Shown here piece after piece: positions 8,305 through 16,532 of a stretch of DNA of 64,000 nucleotides. The notes under the pieces are model-generated. The model was not told the DNA's origin and made no database searches. It saw only the letters and a list, made by a program, of their open reading frames with translations. The stretch is from assembly GCF_000308635.1 (NCBI RefSeq), contig NZ_BAGD01000081.1:124001-188000 (forward strand), given 5' to 3'. The stretch comes from Nocardia otitidiscaviarum NBRC 14405 (lineage in GTDB: Bacteria; Actinomycetota; Actinomycetes; Mycobacteriales; Mycobacteriaceae). The position numbers were made by a program, and so were the translations under genes. Each line of letters begins with the position of its first letter. Position 1 is the first letter of the stretch.

Positions 8305-9171
8305 ATGATCATCGTCACCGGCGGTACCGGCCTACTCGGATCCCAGATCGTCGAGCAGTTACTGAAGCGAGTGCCCGCCGACCGAGTCGGAATCAGCGTT
8401 CGGGATCCCGATCGCGCCACCGGATGGGCCGAGCGCGGCATCCGGGTACGGCGCGGCGACTTCACCGACCCGCGGTCCCTGCGCACCTCCTTCGACGGCG
8501 CGACGCAGGTGCTGATCGTCTCGACCAACCAGACCGGCGAGGCGGCCGCCGCCGCACATCGGGCGGCCGTCGACGCCGCTCGCATGGCCGGGGCCGAGCG
8601 AATTCTCTACACGAGTCACCAAGCCGCCGCGGCGGATTCGGTGTTCGCGCCGATGCCCGATCACGCCGCCACGGAGCACTACCTGGCCAGCACCGGCGCA
8701 CCGTTCACCGCCTTGCGAAACGGCTTCTACGCCAGCACCATCCCACTCCTGCTGGGCTCGGCGCTGGAGACCGGCGAACTGTGCGCACCGGCGGACGGTC
8801 CCGTGTCCTGGACCGCCCACGCCGACCTCGCCGAAGCGGCCGCGATCATCCTCGCCGACGAGAGCCGATTCGATGGCCCGACCGCACCGCTCACCGCCCC
8901 ACACGCACTCGATCTCGATGACATCGCCACGCACCTCACCGATCTCACCGGCCGAACGATCCGGCGCGTTGTCATCGAGGACTGCGAGTGGACCGAGACA
9001 CTGGTAGCCAGCGGCGTTCCTCCCGAACGCGCCGAACTGCTGCTGGGCATGTTCCGGGCGGCACGACGCGGTGAATTCTCCACTACCGCGGGCACTCTCG
9101 AATCCCTGCTGCGACGCCCCACCGTCCCGGTCGGCGCGGTACTATCGGCGGCCCTCAGTCGACCGCGGTAA
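8305..9171 (+). CDS. NmrA/QorB-type NAD(P)-dependent oxidoreductase or sensor
   Basis: A 288-aa atypical short-chain dehydrogenase: MIIVTGGTGLLGSQIVEQLL gives the GxxGxxG dinucleotide site at the very N-terminus, and GDFTDPRSL, YTSHQAAA and a Rossmann core follow. Members of this group (NmrA, QorB) bind NADPH and either reduce quinones or sense the redox state; the catalytic Tyr-x-x-x-Lys is absent, as is usual for them. ATG 8305 has the best spacing from AAGGAG; GTG 8302 is possible. Probably derepressed when the divergent TetR binds its ligand. Confidence 0.82.
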   Translation: MIIVTGGTGLLGSQIVEQLLKRVPADRVGISVRDPDRATGWAERGIRVRRGDFTDPRSLRTSFDGATQVLIVSTNQTGEAAAAAHRAAVDAARMAGAERILYTSHQAAAADSVFAPMPDHAATEHYLASTGAPFTALRNGFYASTIPLLLGSALETGELCAPADGPVSWTAHADLAEAAAIILADESRFDGPTAPLTAPHALDLDDIATHLTDLTGRTIRRVVIEDCEWTETLVASGVPPERAELLLGMFRAARRGEFSTTAGTLESLLRRPTVPVGAVLSAALSRPR

Positions 9172-9672
9172 TGACTTGCGCCCTGCGTGCGGTATGGCCT
9201 CGATCCCACCGAACCACGTGTACTCGGCCATGCAGAGGATCGTCATCAGCGGAAAGATCACCAACGGCGTCGCGAACACGACGTGCGGTGGTGTCGAGTA
9301 TCGGAACGCATCGATCGGGATCCCCGCGAGTATCGCCGCGAAAATCTGCCCGAGAACCACCACTACGGCGCCGGTCAGCACCAAGGGCATTCCAGTCCCC
9401 TTGCCACGCAATAGAAGTACCGAACCGCTGCCCAATAGTCCCGCGACGAGGAGAAATGCCCAGGACAGCAGGGCGAGCAGAGTGTCCGCGGTGATTGTCG
9501 AATGACCGAGCGCCAGGTACTCGGCGTCTTGCCACTTGCCTTCCTGCGACTGCATCCAGGCAGCGAATGCCATCAGCGCCCACACGAACGCACCGGACAG
9601 GGCGAGCCAGGCAGCGATCCGGTAGCGAATGTGCCTGACTCGAATCCAACCCCGGAATGCCCGCGACACCAC
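9142..9672 (-). CDS. polytopic membrane protein co-transcribed with a lipase-like esterase
   Basis: A 176-aa protein with four predicted membrane helices (IAAWLALSGAFVWALMAFAA, ITADTLLALLSWAFLLVAG, VLTGAVVVVLGQIFAAILAG and FATPLVIFPLMTILCM). The start is taken as GTG 9672, four bases after the stop of the upstream esterase gene, which implies translational coupling. A long in-frame extension upstream merely shadows the esterase. The C-terminus overlaps the convergent NmrA gene by 30 bases. Family not recognised. Confidence 0.6.
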   Translation of the reverse strand: MVSRAFRGWIRVRHIRYRIAAWLALSGAFVWALMAFAAWMQSQEGKWQDAEYLALGHSTITADTLLALLSWAFLLVAGLLGSGSVLLLRGKGTGMPLVLTGAVVVVLGQIFAAILAGIPIDAFRYSTPPHVVFATPLVIFPLMTILCMAEYTWFGGIEAIPHAGRKSLPRSTEGRR

Positions 9673-9676
9673 CTGT

Positions 9677-10597
9677 CTAGTCTTGACCCAACCGCTTCGT
9701 GAGCCAGGCTCCCACATGCTCGATCGCCTTGGCCGCCATGGTCGTCGGCGATGATGTGAAACCGTGCACGGATTCGGGGTACACACGCACGTCGGGGTCG
9801 TTACCGGCGGCGCAGAGCCGGGCCGCCATGGCCAGGTTGTCTTCGAGCAGGATGTCCGAGGCTCCGACGACCAGCAGGGTTGGCGGCAGGTCGCGGAGGT
9901 CGCCGAACAGCGGTGAGATGTCGGGGTGGGTTCGGTCGGTGACGTGGCCGACATATGCCGGGATGAAGTACTCGTCGGCGTACAGGCGGCCGCCGGGAGT
10001 CTGACCGCTGAGGTCGTAAGCACCGTATTGCAGTGCGGCACCGGCGAAGCGGTCGACGAGACCGCTGTCGCGCAGCCGGAGCAGGGTCGCCATGGCCAGG
10101 TTCGCGCCCGCCGACGCTCCACCCAGCGTCAGATTGCTTGTTCCGAACACTGTTTCCGCTTGCTCGACGAGCCAGCGGGCGGCGATTTCACAGTCGTCGG
10201 GAGCCGCCGGCCACGGATGTTCCGGGGCCAGACGGTAATCGACGCTCACCACGACGGCACCGAGCGCATCGGCCAAACGTTCGTTGCGCACATCGTCCCT
10301 GGCCGCCGAACCCATGTAGAACCCGCCGGCGTGGACGTCGAGATGGACACCCCGGACCGTGGTCGCCCGCGGGGCGATGATTCGTACGGGCACACTGCGT
10401 CCGCCCGCCTCGGCGAGCCGCTCGACCGCACGACTACTCGGCGGCGGCCCCGAATCAGCCTGCCGGTCACGCGCTTGCCGGAGTTCCTCGAAATCGGCTG
10501 GGCCGGAGGCGGCGGGCCTGGCGGCATTGTGCTGTCGACTCTCCTCCGCGTAGGCGGTCAGCTCCGCATCGATCAGCGTCTCGAGCCCGAACCTCAT
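9677..10597 (-). CDS. alpha/beta-hydrolase, hormone-sensitive-lipase (GDXG) family
   Basis: A 306-aa esterase/lipase. The oxyanion motif is HAGGFYMGS (a variant of HGGGF), the nucleophile is in GGASAGANLA, the acid in GASDILLEDN and the base in SVHGF, so the triad is complete. It hydrolyses short or medium acyl esters by family; the substrate is unknown. The start ATG 10597 has an excellent GAGGAGG ribosome site immediately upstream. Followed by the coupled membrane gene. Confidence 0.85.
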   Translation of the reverse strand: MRFGLETLIDAELTAYAEESRQHNAARPAASGPADFEELRQARDRQADSGPPPSSRAVERLAEAGGRSVPVRIIAPRATTVRGVHLDVHAGGFYMGSAARDDVRNERLADALGAVVVSVDYRLAPEHPWPAAPDDCEIAARWLVEQAETVFGTSNLTLGGASAGANLAMATLLRLRDSGLVDRFAGAALQYGAYDLSGQTPGGRLYADEYFIPAYVGHVTDRTHPDISPLFGDLRDLPPTLLVVGASDILLEDNLAMAARLCAAGNDPDVRVYPESVHGFTSSPTTMAAKAIEHVGAWLTKRLGQD

Positions 10598-10738
10598 GAT
10601 CCTCCTCGTGGTTTCGCTTCCCGCCGACCCACGCCAGGGTCGGCGAACCACTCGGATTGTCTCTGGCCGTTGATCTTCCGAAGCAACCGGGCACGGTTAT
10701 GACCGGAAGGAACAGCGAGCGACCATGCTCTGAATGTG

Positions 10739-10921
10739 CTAGGTCCGATATCGTCGGTGGTCGTCCTCGGCGCGCAGACGATCGGCGTCGGCGGAGTCCG
10801 CCCACCAGCGTTCACAGAGCAGGATGTGCGGGTGATCCAGCCGAACAGGTGATAGCAGCGATTCCGCGATGGCTGCGGAAGTTCGTGCGGCGCTTGCCGA
10901 TGCCACTGCTGCGAATACCAC
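10739..10921 (-). CDS. short antibiotic-biosynthesis-monooxygenase-like protein
   Basis: The 60-aa frame begins at GTG 10921 with a strong AGGAGGAG ribosome site five to eight bases upstream, which argues for a real gene. MVFAAVASAS and later HPHILLCERWWADSADADRL recall the first and last strands of ABM (ferredoxin-like) monooxygenases, but these are normally about 100 aa and the middle is missing. It is either a shortened gene or a remnant of one. It lies upstream of the esterase gene on the same strand; the flanking 140-200 bases hold nothing else I recognise. Confidence 0.4.
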   Translation of the reverse strand: MVFAAVASASAARTSAAIAESLLSPVRLDHPHILLCERWWADSADADRLRAEDDHRRYRT

Positions 10922-11126
10922 GACACTCCTCCTGTCAGCGTGGACCCATCCCCAGCCACGCTTCAGGACTCCAGGGGGAACACCGACAACGATACGTGCT
11001 CACGCGCGGACAGTCGAACATTCCGCAAACTCCGGCACAGCCGACACGACCCGGTTTCCGCCCTGTTTGCCGATCGAGCCCACCGAGCGATTCCACGGGC
11101 GGCACACGTCTCACGATGTCAGTGCG

Positions 11127-11750
11127 TCAGAGCCCGCCCTTGGCGTATTCGCTCTGGGCCGCGATCGCGGAACCCATCCAGCGGCGCAGATAGGCGCGCA
11201 ACTGCTCCTCGGTGCGCGGCGGATTGCCCGGGGACACGAAGAACGAGTGCATGGTGCGCAGCACGTACTCGACCAGTTCCAGCAGCGCCGCATCGTCGTA
11301 GCCGTACTTCTCCCAGTCCACGTCGAAGCGTCGGATCATCGACATGCCGAAGGCTTTGGCCTGTTCGGAGGTGAGGCTGTCGGGGTCGACGTTGGAGTAG
11401 GAGTTGGACAGCAGAATGCCCAGGTGCGGGGTGCGGCGGACCTCGGCGAGGGTGTAGATCACGCCCTCGGTCATGGCTTCGACGGGGTCGCCGAGCCCCG
11501 CGACGTGCGCGGTCAACCGGTCCAGAAAACCGTCGACCGAAGCGATGGCCGCCGCCGTCATCAATGCGTCGGCGCTGGGAAAATACCGGTACACGGTCTG
11601 CCGGATGACGCCGAGCGCCTCCGCGACATCGGCGATGCTGATCGCCGCGCCGGTCTCCCCGATCAATTCGACCGCGGTGGCGACGATACGACTATGCGCC
11701 TCTTGGTCATTCGCGGGCGGACTCCCGCCCCATCCGCGTCTACGCGCCAC
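11127..11750 (-). CDS. TetR family repressor of the adjacent di-iron/membrane-protein pair
   Basis: A 207-aa protein. The helix-turn-helix (about residues 15-62) reads IVATAVELIGETGAAISIAD, VAEALGVIRQTVYRYFPSAD and ALM; the C-terminal half is all-helical. The start is GTG 11750 because the frame continues upstream without similarity and overlaps the intergenic operator. It is divergent from the metal-dependent hydrolase-type gene and probably controls it. Confidence 0.82.
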   Translation of the reverse strand: MARRRGWGGSPPANDQEAHSRIVATAVELIGETGAAISIADVAEALGVIRQTVYRYFPSADALMTAAAIASVDGFLDRLTAHVAGLGDPVEAMTEGVIYTLAEVRRTPHLGILLSNSYSNVDPDSLTSEQAKAFGMSMIRRFDVDWEKYGYDDAALLELVEYVLRTMHSFFVSPGNPPRTEEQLRAYLRRWMGSAIAAQSEYAKGGL

Positions 11751-11826
11751 CGGGCGGACAGTATCACAGCGCCGCTCCGCATCCGCGCAGGTGTAGCGGA
11801 TTCCCGGAAAGTGATCATACAGTGAG

Positions 11827-11838
11827 ACAAGCACTTGT
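11827..11838. promoter_or_regulatory. palindrome between the TetR gene and the di-iron operon
   Basis: ACAAGCACTTGT has perfect 5-base arms around CA. It lies in the 158-base divergent promoter, about 70 bases before the GTG of the right-hand operon, and is the best operator candidate for the TetR protein. Confidence 0.45.
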
Positions 11839-11908
11839 ATGGTTGTCGTATCGCGTCTACCGGGCGCGACACCCGATCGACCCCATATCCCGAGGCGAGG
11901 TACGCCCT

Positions 11909-12841
11909 GTGACCCATGTGCAACCCCGAAAGATGGATTTCGGCTTCGAAGACGCCGACGTCCCCTTCCTGTGGAATCCGCAGAATCCGGCCTGGTCGAG
12001 CATGTCCAACGCGGTCTCGTTCCTGGCCGTCGGCTTCGAGAAGATGATCGTGAAGCTGATCATGCAGCTCAAGCCGGTGCTGACCGATCCGGAGGTGGCC
12101 GCCGAGGCCAACGCGTTCATGCGGCAGGAAGGCCACCACTCGACCGCGCACCGGCAGCACGTCAAGGCGCTCATCAAGCGGTATCCCGGGCTGCAGAACA
12201 CCCTCGACGCGGTGATCGGCGAATTCGATCTGCTCACCGAGGCCACCTCGCACAACTACCGGCTGGCCTACACCGCCGACCTGGAGGCGACCTTCACGCC
12301 GGTGTTCAAGCTCATGCTCGACAACGAGGACACACTGTTCCGGCCGGGTGACGACCGGGTCGCGTCGCTGTTCATCTGGCATTTCGTGGAGGAGGTCGAA
12401 CATCGCAGCTCCGCGCTGATCCTGTTCAACGCCCTCGTCGGCGACGAGCTCTACCGCATGCGGATGGCGCCGTCGATCTTCGCGCATGTGATGAAGGTGA
12501 TCCGGATCGCGTGCGCCGGTTTCAACCAGCACGTCCCGCTGGCCGACCGGCAGGTCGACTCGCTGTCCATGTTCGCCCGGCACCGCGCCAAGCAGCGGGT
12601 GCTGGAGTACTTCGCGCCGTATCTGACCAAGGGTCCGATGCCGCGCGCCTTCGACGGTCTGTCGCGGCGGGAACAGCTCACCGCCCTCGCCGGTGTGATC
12701 CGCAGCCAGCTGCCCAAACACGATCCGGCACATGAGAAGCTGCCCGAGCTGGCCGACCGCTGGTTCGAGCGCTACGACGCCGGGTACGACTGCACCCGCT
12801 GGTACACCGCCGAGGCGCTGACCGCTTCGGAGGTGAACTGA
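11909..12841 (+). CDS. putative metal-dependent hydrolase (PF10118), ferritin-like helices
   Basis: A 310-aa protein of the family annotated as metal-dependent hydrolase. Two pairs of metal-ligand-like motifs are seen: RQEGHHSTAH (ExxH type) and HFVEEVEHR (ExxEH type), about 85 residues apart. This spacing is typical of di-iron four-helix (ferritin-like) proteins, so an oxidase or oxygenase role is as plausible as hydrolysis. GTG 11909 gives a good GAGGCGAGG ribosome site; 29 more in-frame codons upstream cover the operator and are excluded. Its stop overlaps the start of the next gene (TGATG). Substrate unknown. Confidence 0.75.
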   Translation: MTHVQPRKMDFGFEDADVPFLWNPQNPAWSSMSNAVSFLAVGFEKMIVKLIMQLKPVLTDPEVAAEANAFMRQEGHHSTAHRQHVKALIKRYPGLQNTLDAVIGEFDLLTEATSHNYRLAYTADLEATFTPVFKLMLDNEDTLFRPGDDRVASLFIWHFVEEVEHRSSALILFNALVGDELYRMRMAPSIFAHVMKVIRIACAGFNQHVPLADRQVDSLSMFARHRAKQRVLEYFAPYLTKGPMPRAFDGLSRREQLTALAGVIRSQLPKHDPAHEKLPELADRWFERYDAGYDCTRWYTAEALTASEVN

Positions 12842-13998
12842 TGGCAGACCTGTGCACGCCCACCTTCGCCGATCTCGCCGCGCGGATGGGCTTCTCCTGC
12901 GACGAGACCGGCGGGCTGATCGAATTCCGCAATCCCGCCGCACTGGAGAACTGGACGCTGCCGGTACTCGAGCTCCTCATCGTGCTCGGATCGGCACTCG
13001 CACTCGTGTACGCGGTCGTCCGGCTGCGCCGACACGGTGACCCCACCAACCTGGTGCTCTGGTTCGGTGCGACCGCCTACCTGTTCATCATCGAACCGCC
13101 GCTGTACTTCCCGTCGGCCTTCGGCATCGCCGAACACGTCGATACGATGTTCGCGCACAACCTGTTCACGGTGGAGTTCCTGTGGGGACGGCTGCCGCTC
13201 TATATCATCGCGATCTATCCGCTGATGGCCACGCTCGCCTACGAAACCGTCAGAATGCTGGGCGTTTTCCGGCGCTACGGGGTTTTCCTCGGCGCGGCCT
13301 GCGTGGGGTTCGTCCACCATGCCTATTACGAGCTGTTCGATCAGATCGGCCCGCAGCTGCGCTGGTGGGAGTGGGCGGTCGACAATCCGATCAACCAGCC
13401 GATGTTCGATTCGGTGCCGCTGCCCAGTGTGGTCGTCTTCGCTGCGCTGTGGCCGATGTCGCTGGCACTGTGCGTGCACTACTTCGTCGGCCGCCACGTC
13501 GATTCCGGGAAGCACTTCAGCGGCCCCCAATTGGTCTGGCGCACCGTGGTTATCGGCCTGCTGGCGTCGGTCGGCACCTTCGTCCTGCCACTGCCCGCGA
13601 CGATTTTCGGCATGGGCAGTGACACCGTGCGCGGATTCCTCTACGCCGCCGAGCTTTTCGTGCTGTCGGTGGTGGCGGTGGTGCTACTTGCCCGCCAGTG
13701 GTCCACGCTGCGCAACGGCACCGCCACACCACCCGGCTACCGAAACCGCTTCGTGCAGTCGTATGCCGTGATCTATCTGGCCGTCATGGCGCTGCTCTGG
13801 ATCACCGCCCTCCCCGACTTCCTCGCCGCGGAGGACGGTGTCACCGCCAACGGCGACCCCATCGGCAACCTCTGGTACACGATCGCCTGCTTCGTGATCG
13901 CCATCGCGGCCGCCGTCGCCATTTTCACCGTGCCGCAGGGTGACTCACGCGACGATCGACCGGAAGAGGCCGAACCCATCGCCACCGAGGCGAGTTAG
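12841..13998 (+). CDS. polytopic membrane protein coupled to the di-iron protein
   Basis: A 385-aa protein with about eight membrane helices, starting near residue 38 (LPVLELLIVLGSALALVYAV) and ending near residue 370. Conserved-looking features inside the membrane include FIIEPPLYFP, EFLWGRLPLYII and FVHHAYYELFDQ, with His, Glu and Tyr that could bind metal or a quinone. Its start overlaps the stop of the di-iron gene by one base, so the pair is co-translated. No characterised family is recognised. A role as redox partner or transporter is inference only. Confidence 0.65.
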   Translation: MADLCTPTFADLAARMGFSCDETGGLIEFRNPAALENWTLPVLELLIVLGSALALVYAVVRLRRHGDPTNLVLWFGATAYLFIIEPPLYFPSAFGIAEHVDTMFAHNLFTVEFLWGRLPLYIIAIYPLMATLAYETVRMLGVFRRYGVFLGAACVGFVHHAYYELFDQIGPQLRWWEWAVDNPINQPMFDSVPLPSVVVFAALWPMSLALCVHYFVGRHVDSGKHFSGPQLVWRTVVIGLLASVGTFVLPLPATIFGMGSDTVRGFLYAAELFVLSVVAVVLLARQWSTLRNGTATPPGYRNRFVQSYAVIYLAVMALLWITALPDFLAAEDGVTANGDPIGNLWYTIACFVIAIAAAVAIFTVPQGDSRDDRPEEAEPIATEAS

Positions 13999-14051
13999 CG
14001 CGGCAACGACCGGGACACCGGTCACCGATCCTTCCGCATCGCCGGCGATAA

Positions 14052-14075
14052 GGGCTGCCGGTAGCTCGGCAGCCC
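14052..14075 (+). terminator. hairpin after the di-iron/membrane operon
   Basis: GGGCTGCCG and CGGCAGCCC form a perfect 9-base stem around GTAGCT, 53 bases after the stop. No U-tract follows, as is common in actinobacteria. Confidence 0.55.
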
Positions 14076-14093
14076 ATTCCGGGAACGCAGGCT

Positions 14094-14124
14094 TTGACGT
14101 TCACGCTGTGTGAACGTTTAGCGT
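14094..14124 (+). promoter_or_regulatory. MerR-type promoter with dyad in a 19-base spacer
   Basis: TTGACG (14094-14099) and TAGCGT (14119-14124) are separated by 19 bases, the long spacer used by MerR activators. A perfect dyad, ACGTTCAC (14097-14104) and GTGAACGT (14110-14117), fills the spacer. It sits directly before the TipAS-domain gene, which fits an autoregulatory site of the original MerR/TipA protein. Confidence 0.5.
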
Positions 14125-14696
14125 CCGAGTACCGGAGATACCGGTGGAGTCGGGTACGGACACTGCGAGACCACCATGCGCGACTGCTACGCGAACGCGA
14201 TCGGTTGGCGCGGGTGGCGCATACGGTCGCTCGCACCATCGCCGAACTCGAAGCGCAGGAAGTATCATCCGACATGGTCGAAATCAACAGGCCGGAAAAC
14301 CTTTTCGAAGGTCTGGACCCGAGCCGCTACGACGCCGAGGTTCTGGAACACTGGCCCGACCAGCAAACCGCGTGGGAGCGGTCGAAGCAGTGGGCCGATT
14401 CGTTGTCCGCCGAGGAAACCGAGCGGATGCAGCGGGAAACCACCGCCGCGATGGTCCGCATGGCTGAGTTCATGGCATCCGGCACACCGGTCGACGCACC
14501 TGCGGTACAGGCCGAGATCGACGCCGCCTATCGGCTCGTCGAAACAAACTGGAGCCCGAACGCCGACATCCTCCGGACACTGGCCCGGTCCTATCTCGAC
14601 CCGGCCTACAGTGCGAACTTCGATCGGATCGCGGCGGGGCTCGCCCGGTACTACCACGACGCGATGCTGGTTTTCGCCGAGATGCGGCTCGGCTAG
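14094..14696 (+). CDS. TipAS-domain protein lacking its MerR DNA-binding domain
   Basis: Coordinates give the whole open frame (200 codons); the TTG at 14094 overlaps a -35-like box, so translation probably begins later, for example at GTG 14214 or ATG 14274. Residues about 60-200 are a TipAS drug-sensing domain (FEGLDPSRYDAEVLEHWPDQ, then AWERSKQWADSL, VETNWSPNADILRTLARSYL). Residues 12-55 look like the tail of a MerR protein: EYRRYR resembles the SGYRRY motif, then comes a coiled coil. The winged-helix that should come first (about 60 aa) is absent. A deletion between promoter and EYRRYR is the simplest explanation. The remaining domain could still bind thiopeptides or other ligands. Confidence 0.65.
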   Translation: MTFTLCERLASEYRRYRWSRVRTLRDHHARLLRERDRLARVAHTVARTIAELEAQEVSSDMVEINRPENLFEGLDPSRYDAEVLEHWPDQQTAWERSKQWADSLSAEETERMQRETTAAMVRMAEFMASGTPVDAPAVQAEIDAAYRLVETNWSPNADILRTLARSYLDPAYSANFDRIAAGLARYYHDAMLVFAEMRLG

Positions 14697-14727
14697 GTTC
14701 GCGCCGGCCGGCCTCGCCGACCTGCTG

Positions 14728-15381
14728 TTACCGGGCCGGGAGGTAGCTGTCGAGCAGGTCCGCCAGTTGGGTGGGGCGGGCCAGGGCGGCGTAGTGGCCT
14801 GCCGTGAGTTCGTCCGGGGTGATGGCCAGTCTGTCGGCTACCACGCGGCGCTGGAAATCGGCTGGGAACAAACGGTCTTCGGTGCACAGGACGAACTTCG
14901 TGGGGATGTCCGGCCAGTTCGGCAAGGGCCACGGTGTCGCACCGGCCGCGGTGGAGGGGTGGTTGCGTTCGCGGCGGCGCGCCTCGGCGGCTAGTTCGTG
15001 GGGTACGTCGTGGTAGTAGATCGCGTCGTCGTCGACGTACTCCGTACTGGATCGGTAACCGGTGGCATCCCACCACTCGTCCGGCCGCTCCCCCGGCTTC
15101 GGCACCATCCCCGCCACCAGGATCAGCAGATCTGCCGAGAGTCGGGCGGCCGCGAGCGGCGCGGTGAACGCCCCGAACGAATGACCGACCACCACCAGGT
15201 CCGTGCGATCGCCGACCGCCTCCACCACGACCTCGGTGTACCGATCCAACCCCGCCGCATCGTCGTCGGCCGGGAGATCGGGAGCGACGACATCGTGGCC
15301 GCGGCGTCGCAATTCCGCTGCCACCAGATGCCAACTCCAGCCGCCGTCCCCCGCCCCGTGCACCAGAACGAATGTGCTCAC
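14728..15381 (-). CDS. alpha/beta-fold hydrolase
   Basis: A 217-aa hydrolase of the small plant-esterase-like type (AB_hydrolase_6). VSTFVLVHGAGDGGWSW carries the oxyanion loop, VVVGHSFGAF the nucleophile Ser, CTEDRLFP the acid and TAGHYAALARPTQLADLL the catalytic His. GTG 15381 is chosen: an AGAGGA ribosome site precedes it and the N-terminal strand begins there. The substrate is unknown. Just downstream of a broken DUF4126 gene on the same strand. Confidence 0.82.
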   Translation of the reverse strand: MSTFVLVHGAGDGGWSWHLVAAELRRRGHDVVAPDLPADDDAAGLDRYTEVVVEAVGDRTDLVVVGHSFGAFTAPLAAARLSADLLILVAGMVPKPGERPDEWWDATGYRSSTEYVDDDAIYYHDVPHELAAEARRRERNHPSTAAGATPWPLPNWPDIPTKFVLCTEDRLFPADFQRRVVADRLAITPDELTAGHYAALARPTQLADLLDSYLPAR

Positions 15382-15433
15382 AGGTCCATCCTCTTCCGCC
15401 GCCTCGCCATCGCAGACTACCGGGAGCCCGGCA

Positions 15434-16045
15434 TCATCGTCGCTCTCCACCCGGCCCGGGCCGCTCCCTCCCGCGCCCCCGGCGAAGCCACCGACCGGCC
15501 CGCACCGCCAGCCAGCCCAGCCCGATCAGCAGCAGCACCACCGCGATGAACGCCACGACCGGGACGGCCAACGCCAGAATGGTGAGCGCCAGCGAAGTGC
15601 CGTCCTCGGCGGTGGAGACGACCGGATTGCCCACCCCCGCTGTCGTTCCCGTGACGAACGGTCGCGCCGCCGTACGACCGGCGTGCACACTGCCCGCGGT
15701 GATCGCGCCGAGCACGGCGGCGACCGCGGGCGGCAGGTTCGAGGACAGGCTGGTCTCGGCGGCGAAGAGGATCGCCCCGGACGCCGGAGCCACGAGCACC
15801 CCGATACCGTGCACCACCGAATCGATCGCCGGAATCTTGTCGCCGATGAGATCGAGAACGAACACCACCGCGATCCCGATCAGCACGGGCGTCGAGGACA
15901 ACCACCCGTACGAACTGCCCAGATCGATCCACCCCATCCGATCGGCGACACCCACCGCCAACAGGGGCAACTACGCGTTCAGCCCCGCCGCCCCCGACAG
16001 CCCGAACGCACCGAGCACCGCCGCGACGGCCGCTGTGATCTCCAT
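15434..16045 (-). pseudogene. DUF4126 membrane protein gene with an in-frame amber codon
   Basis: From ATG 16045 the frame reads MEITAAVAAVLGAFGLSGAA, then GLNA, a TAG at 15971-15973, then continues without a shift as LPLLAVGVADRMGWIDLG and a normal DUF4126 body (four to five membrane helices) to 15434. The full length without the stop would be 203 aa, usual for the family. The stop falls where relatives have Trp or another large residue in GLNAxLPLL, consistent with a TGG to TAG change. TTG 15970 directly after the stop could restart translation, giving a 178-aa product without the first helix. A base-call error is the main alternative. Confidence 0.75.
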
Positions 16046-16207
16046 GCCCACAAGTCTGCCGCCACCGACCGAAAGGGGCCGATATTTGCCCGGTGAGACA
16101 CTGCGGGTGTCCCCGCCGGTTCCAGTCAGGCCCCGCTCACAGAGGAATGAACGGAGCTACGGGACATCCGATCGGCATCGGTTCGGCCGAGCGCACATGT
16201 CTCCGCC

Positions 16208-16435
16208 GTGAATTACTGTGGCCCCGTGGGTTTCAGTGAATACGCACCGGGTGATGTCGTGTGGTTTCCGGAAGGTCCGTTCAGTGGGATCTGCGGGGTG
16301 GTGCGGGAGGTGGACGCACGGAATGCCAAGCTGCGTATCGACTTCGGTGAGGGGATGGCGCGGCGTGAAGGCAATGTGCTGCGTGAGCGGCGGCATGGGC
16401 TGACCGTGAGCTTCGAAGAAGTCGAGTTGGCTTAG
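16208..16435 (+). CDS. small KOW-like beta-barrel protein
   Basis: 75 aa from GTG 16208, or 69 aa if GTG 16226 is used. FSEYAPGDVVWFPEGPFSGI, then GVVREVDARNAKLRIDFGEG, resembles the KOW/SH3-like strands found in NusG and ribosomal proteins that bind RNA. The length fits a single barrel. Function unknown; flanked by unrelated genes. Confidence 0.5.
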   Translation: MNYCGPVGFSEYAPGDVVWFPEGPFSGICGVVREVDARNAKLRIDFGEGMARREGNVLRERRHGLTVSFEEVELA

Positions 16436-16532
16436 CGGTTCATCTACTGTTCGGCCCTGCGTGCCAGGGTGCGCATGACGACCTCCCCCAAAGGGGCGTC
16501 CCGATGTGGGGGCTGCGCCGCATCACGAACTG

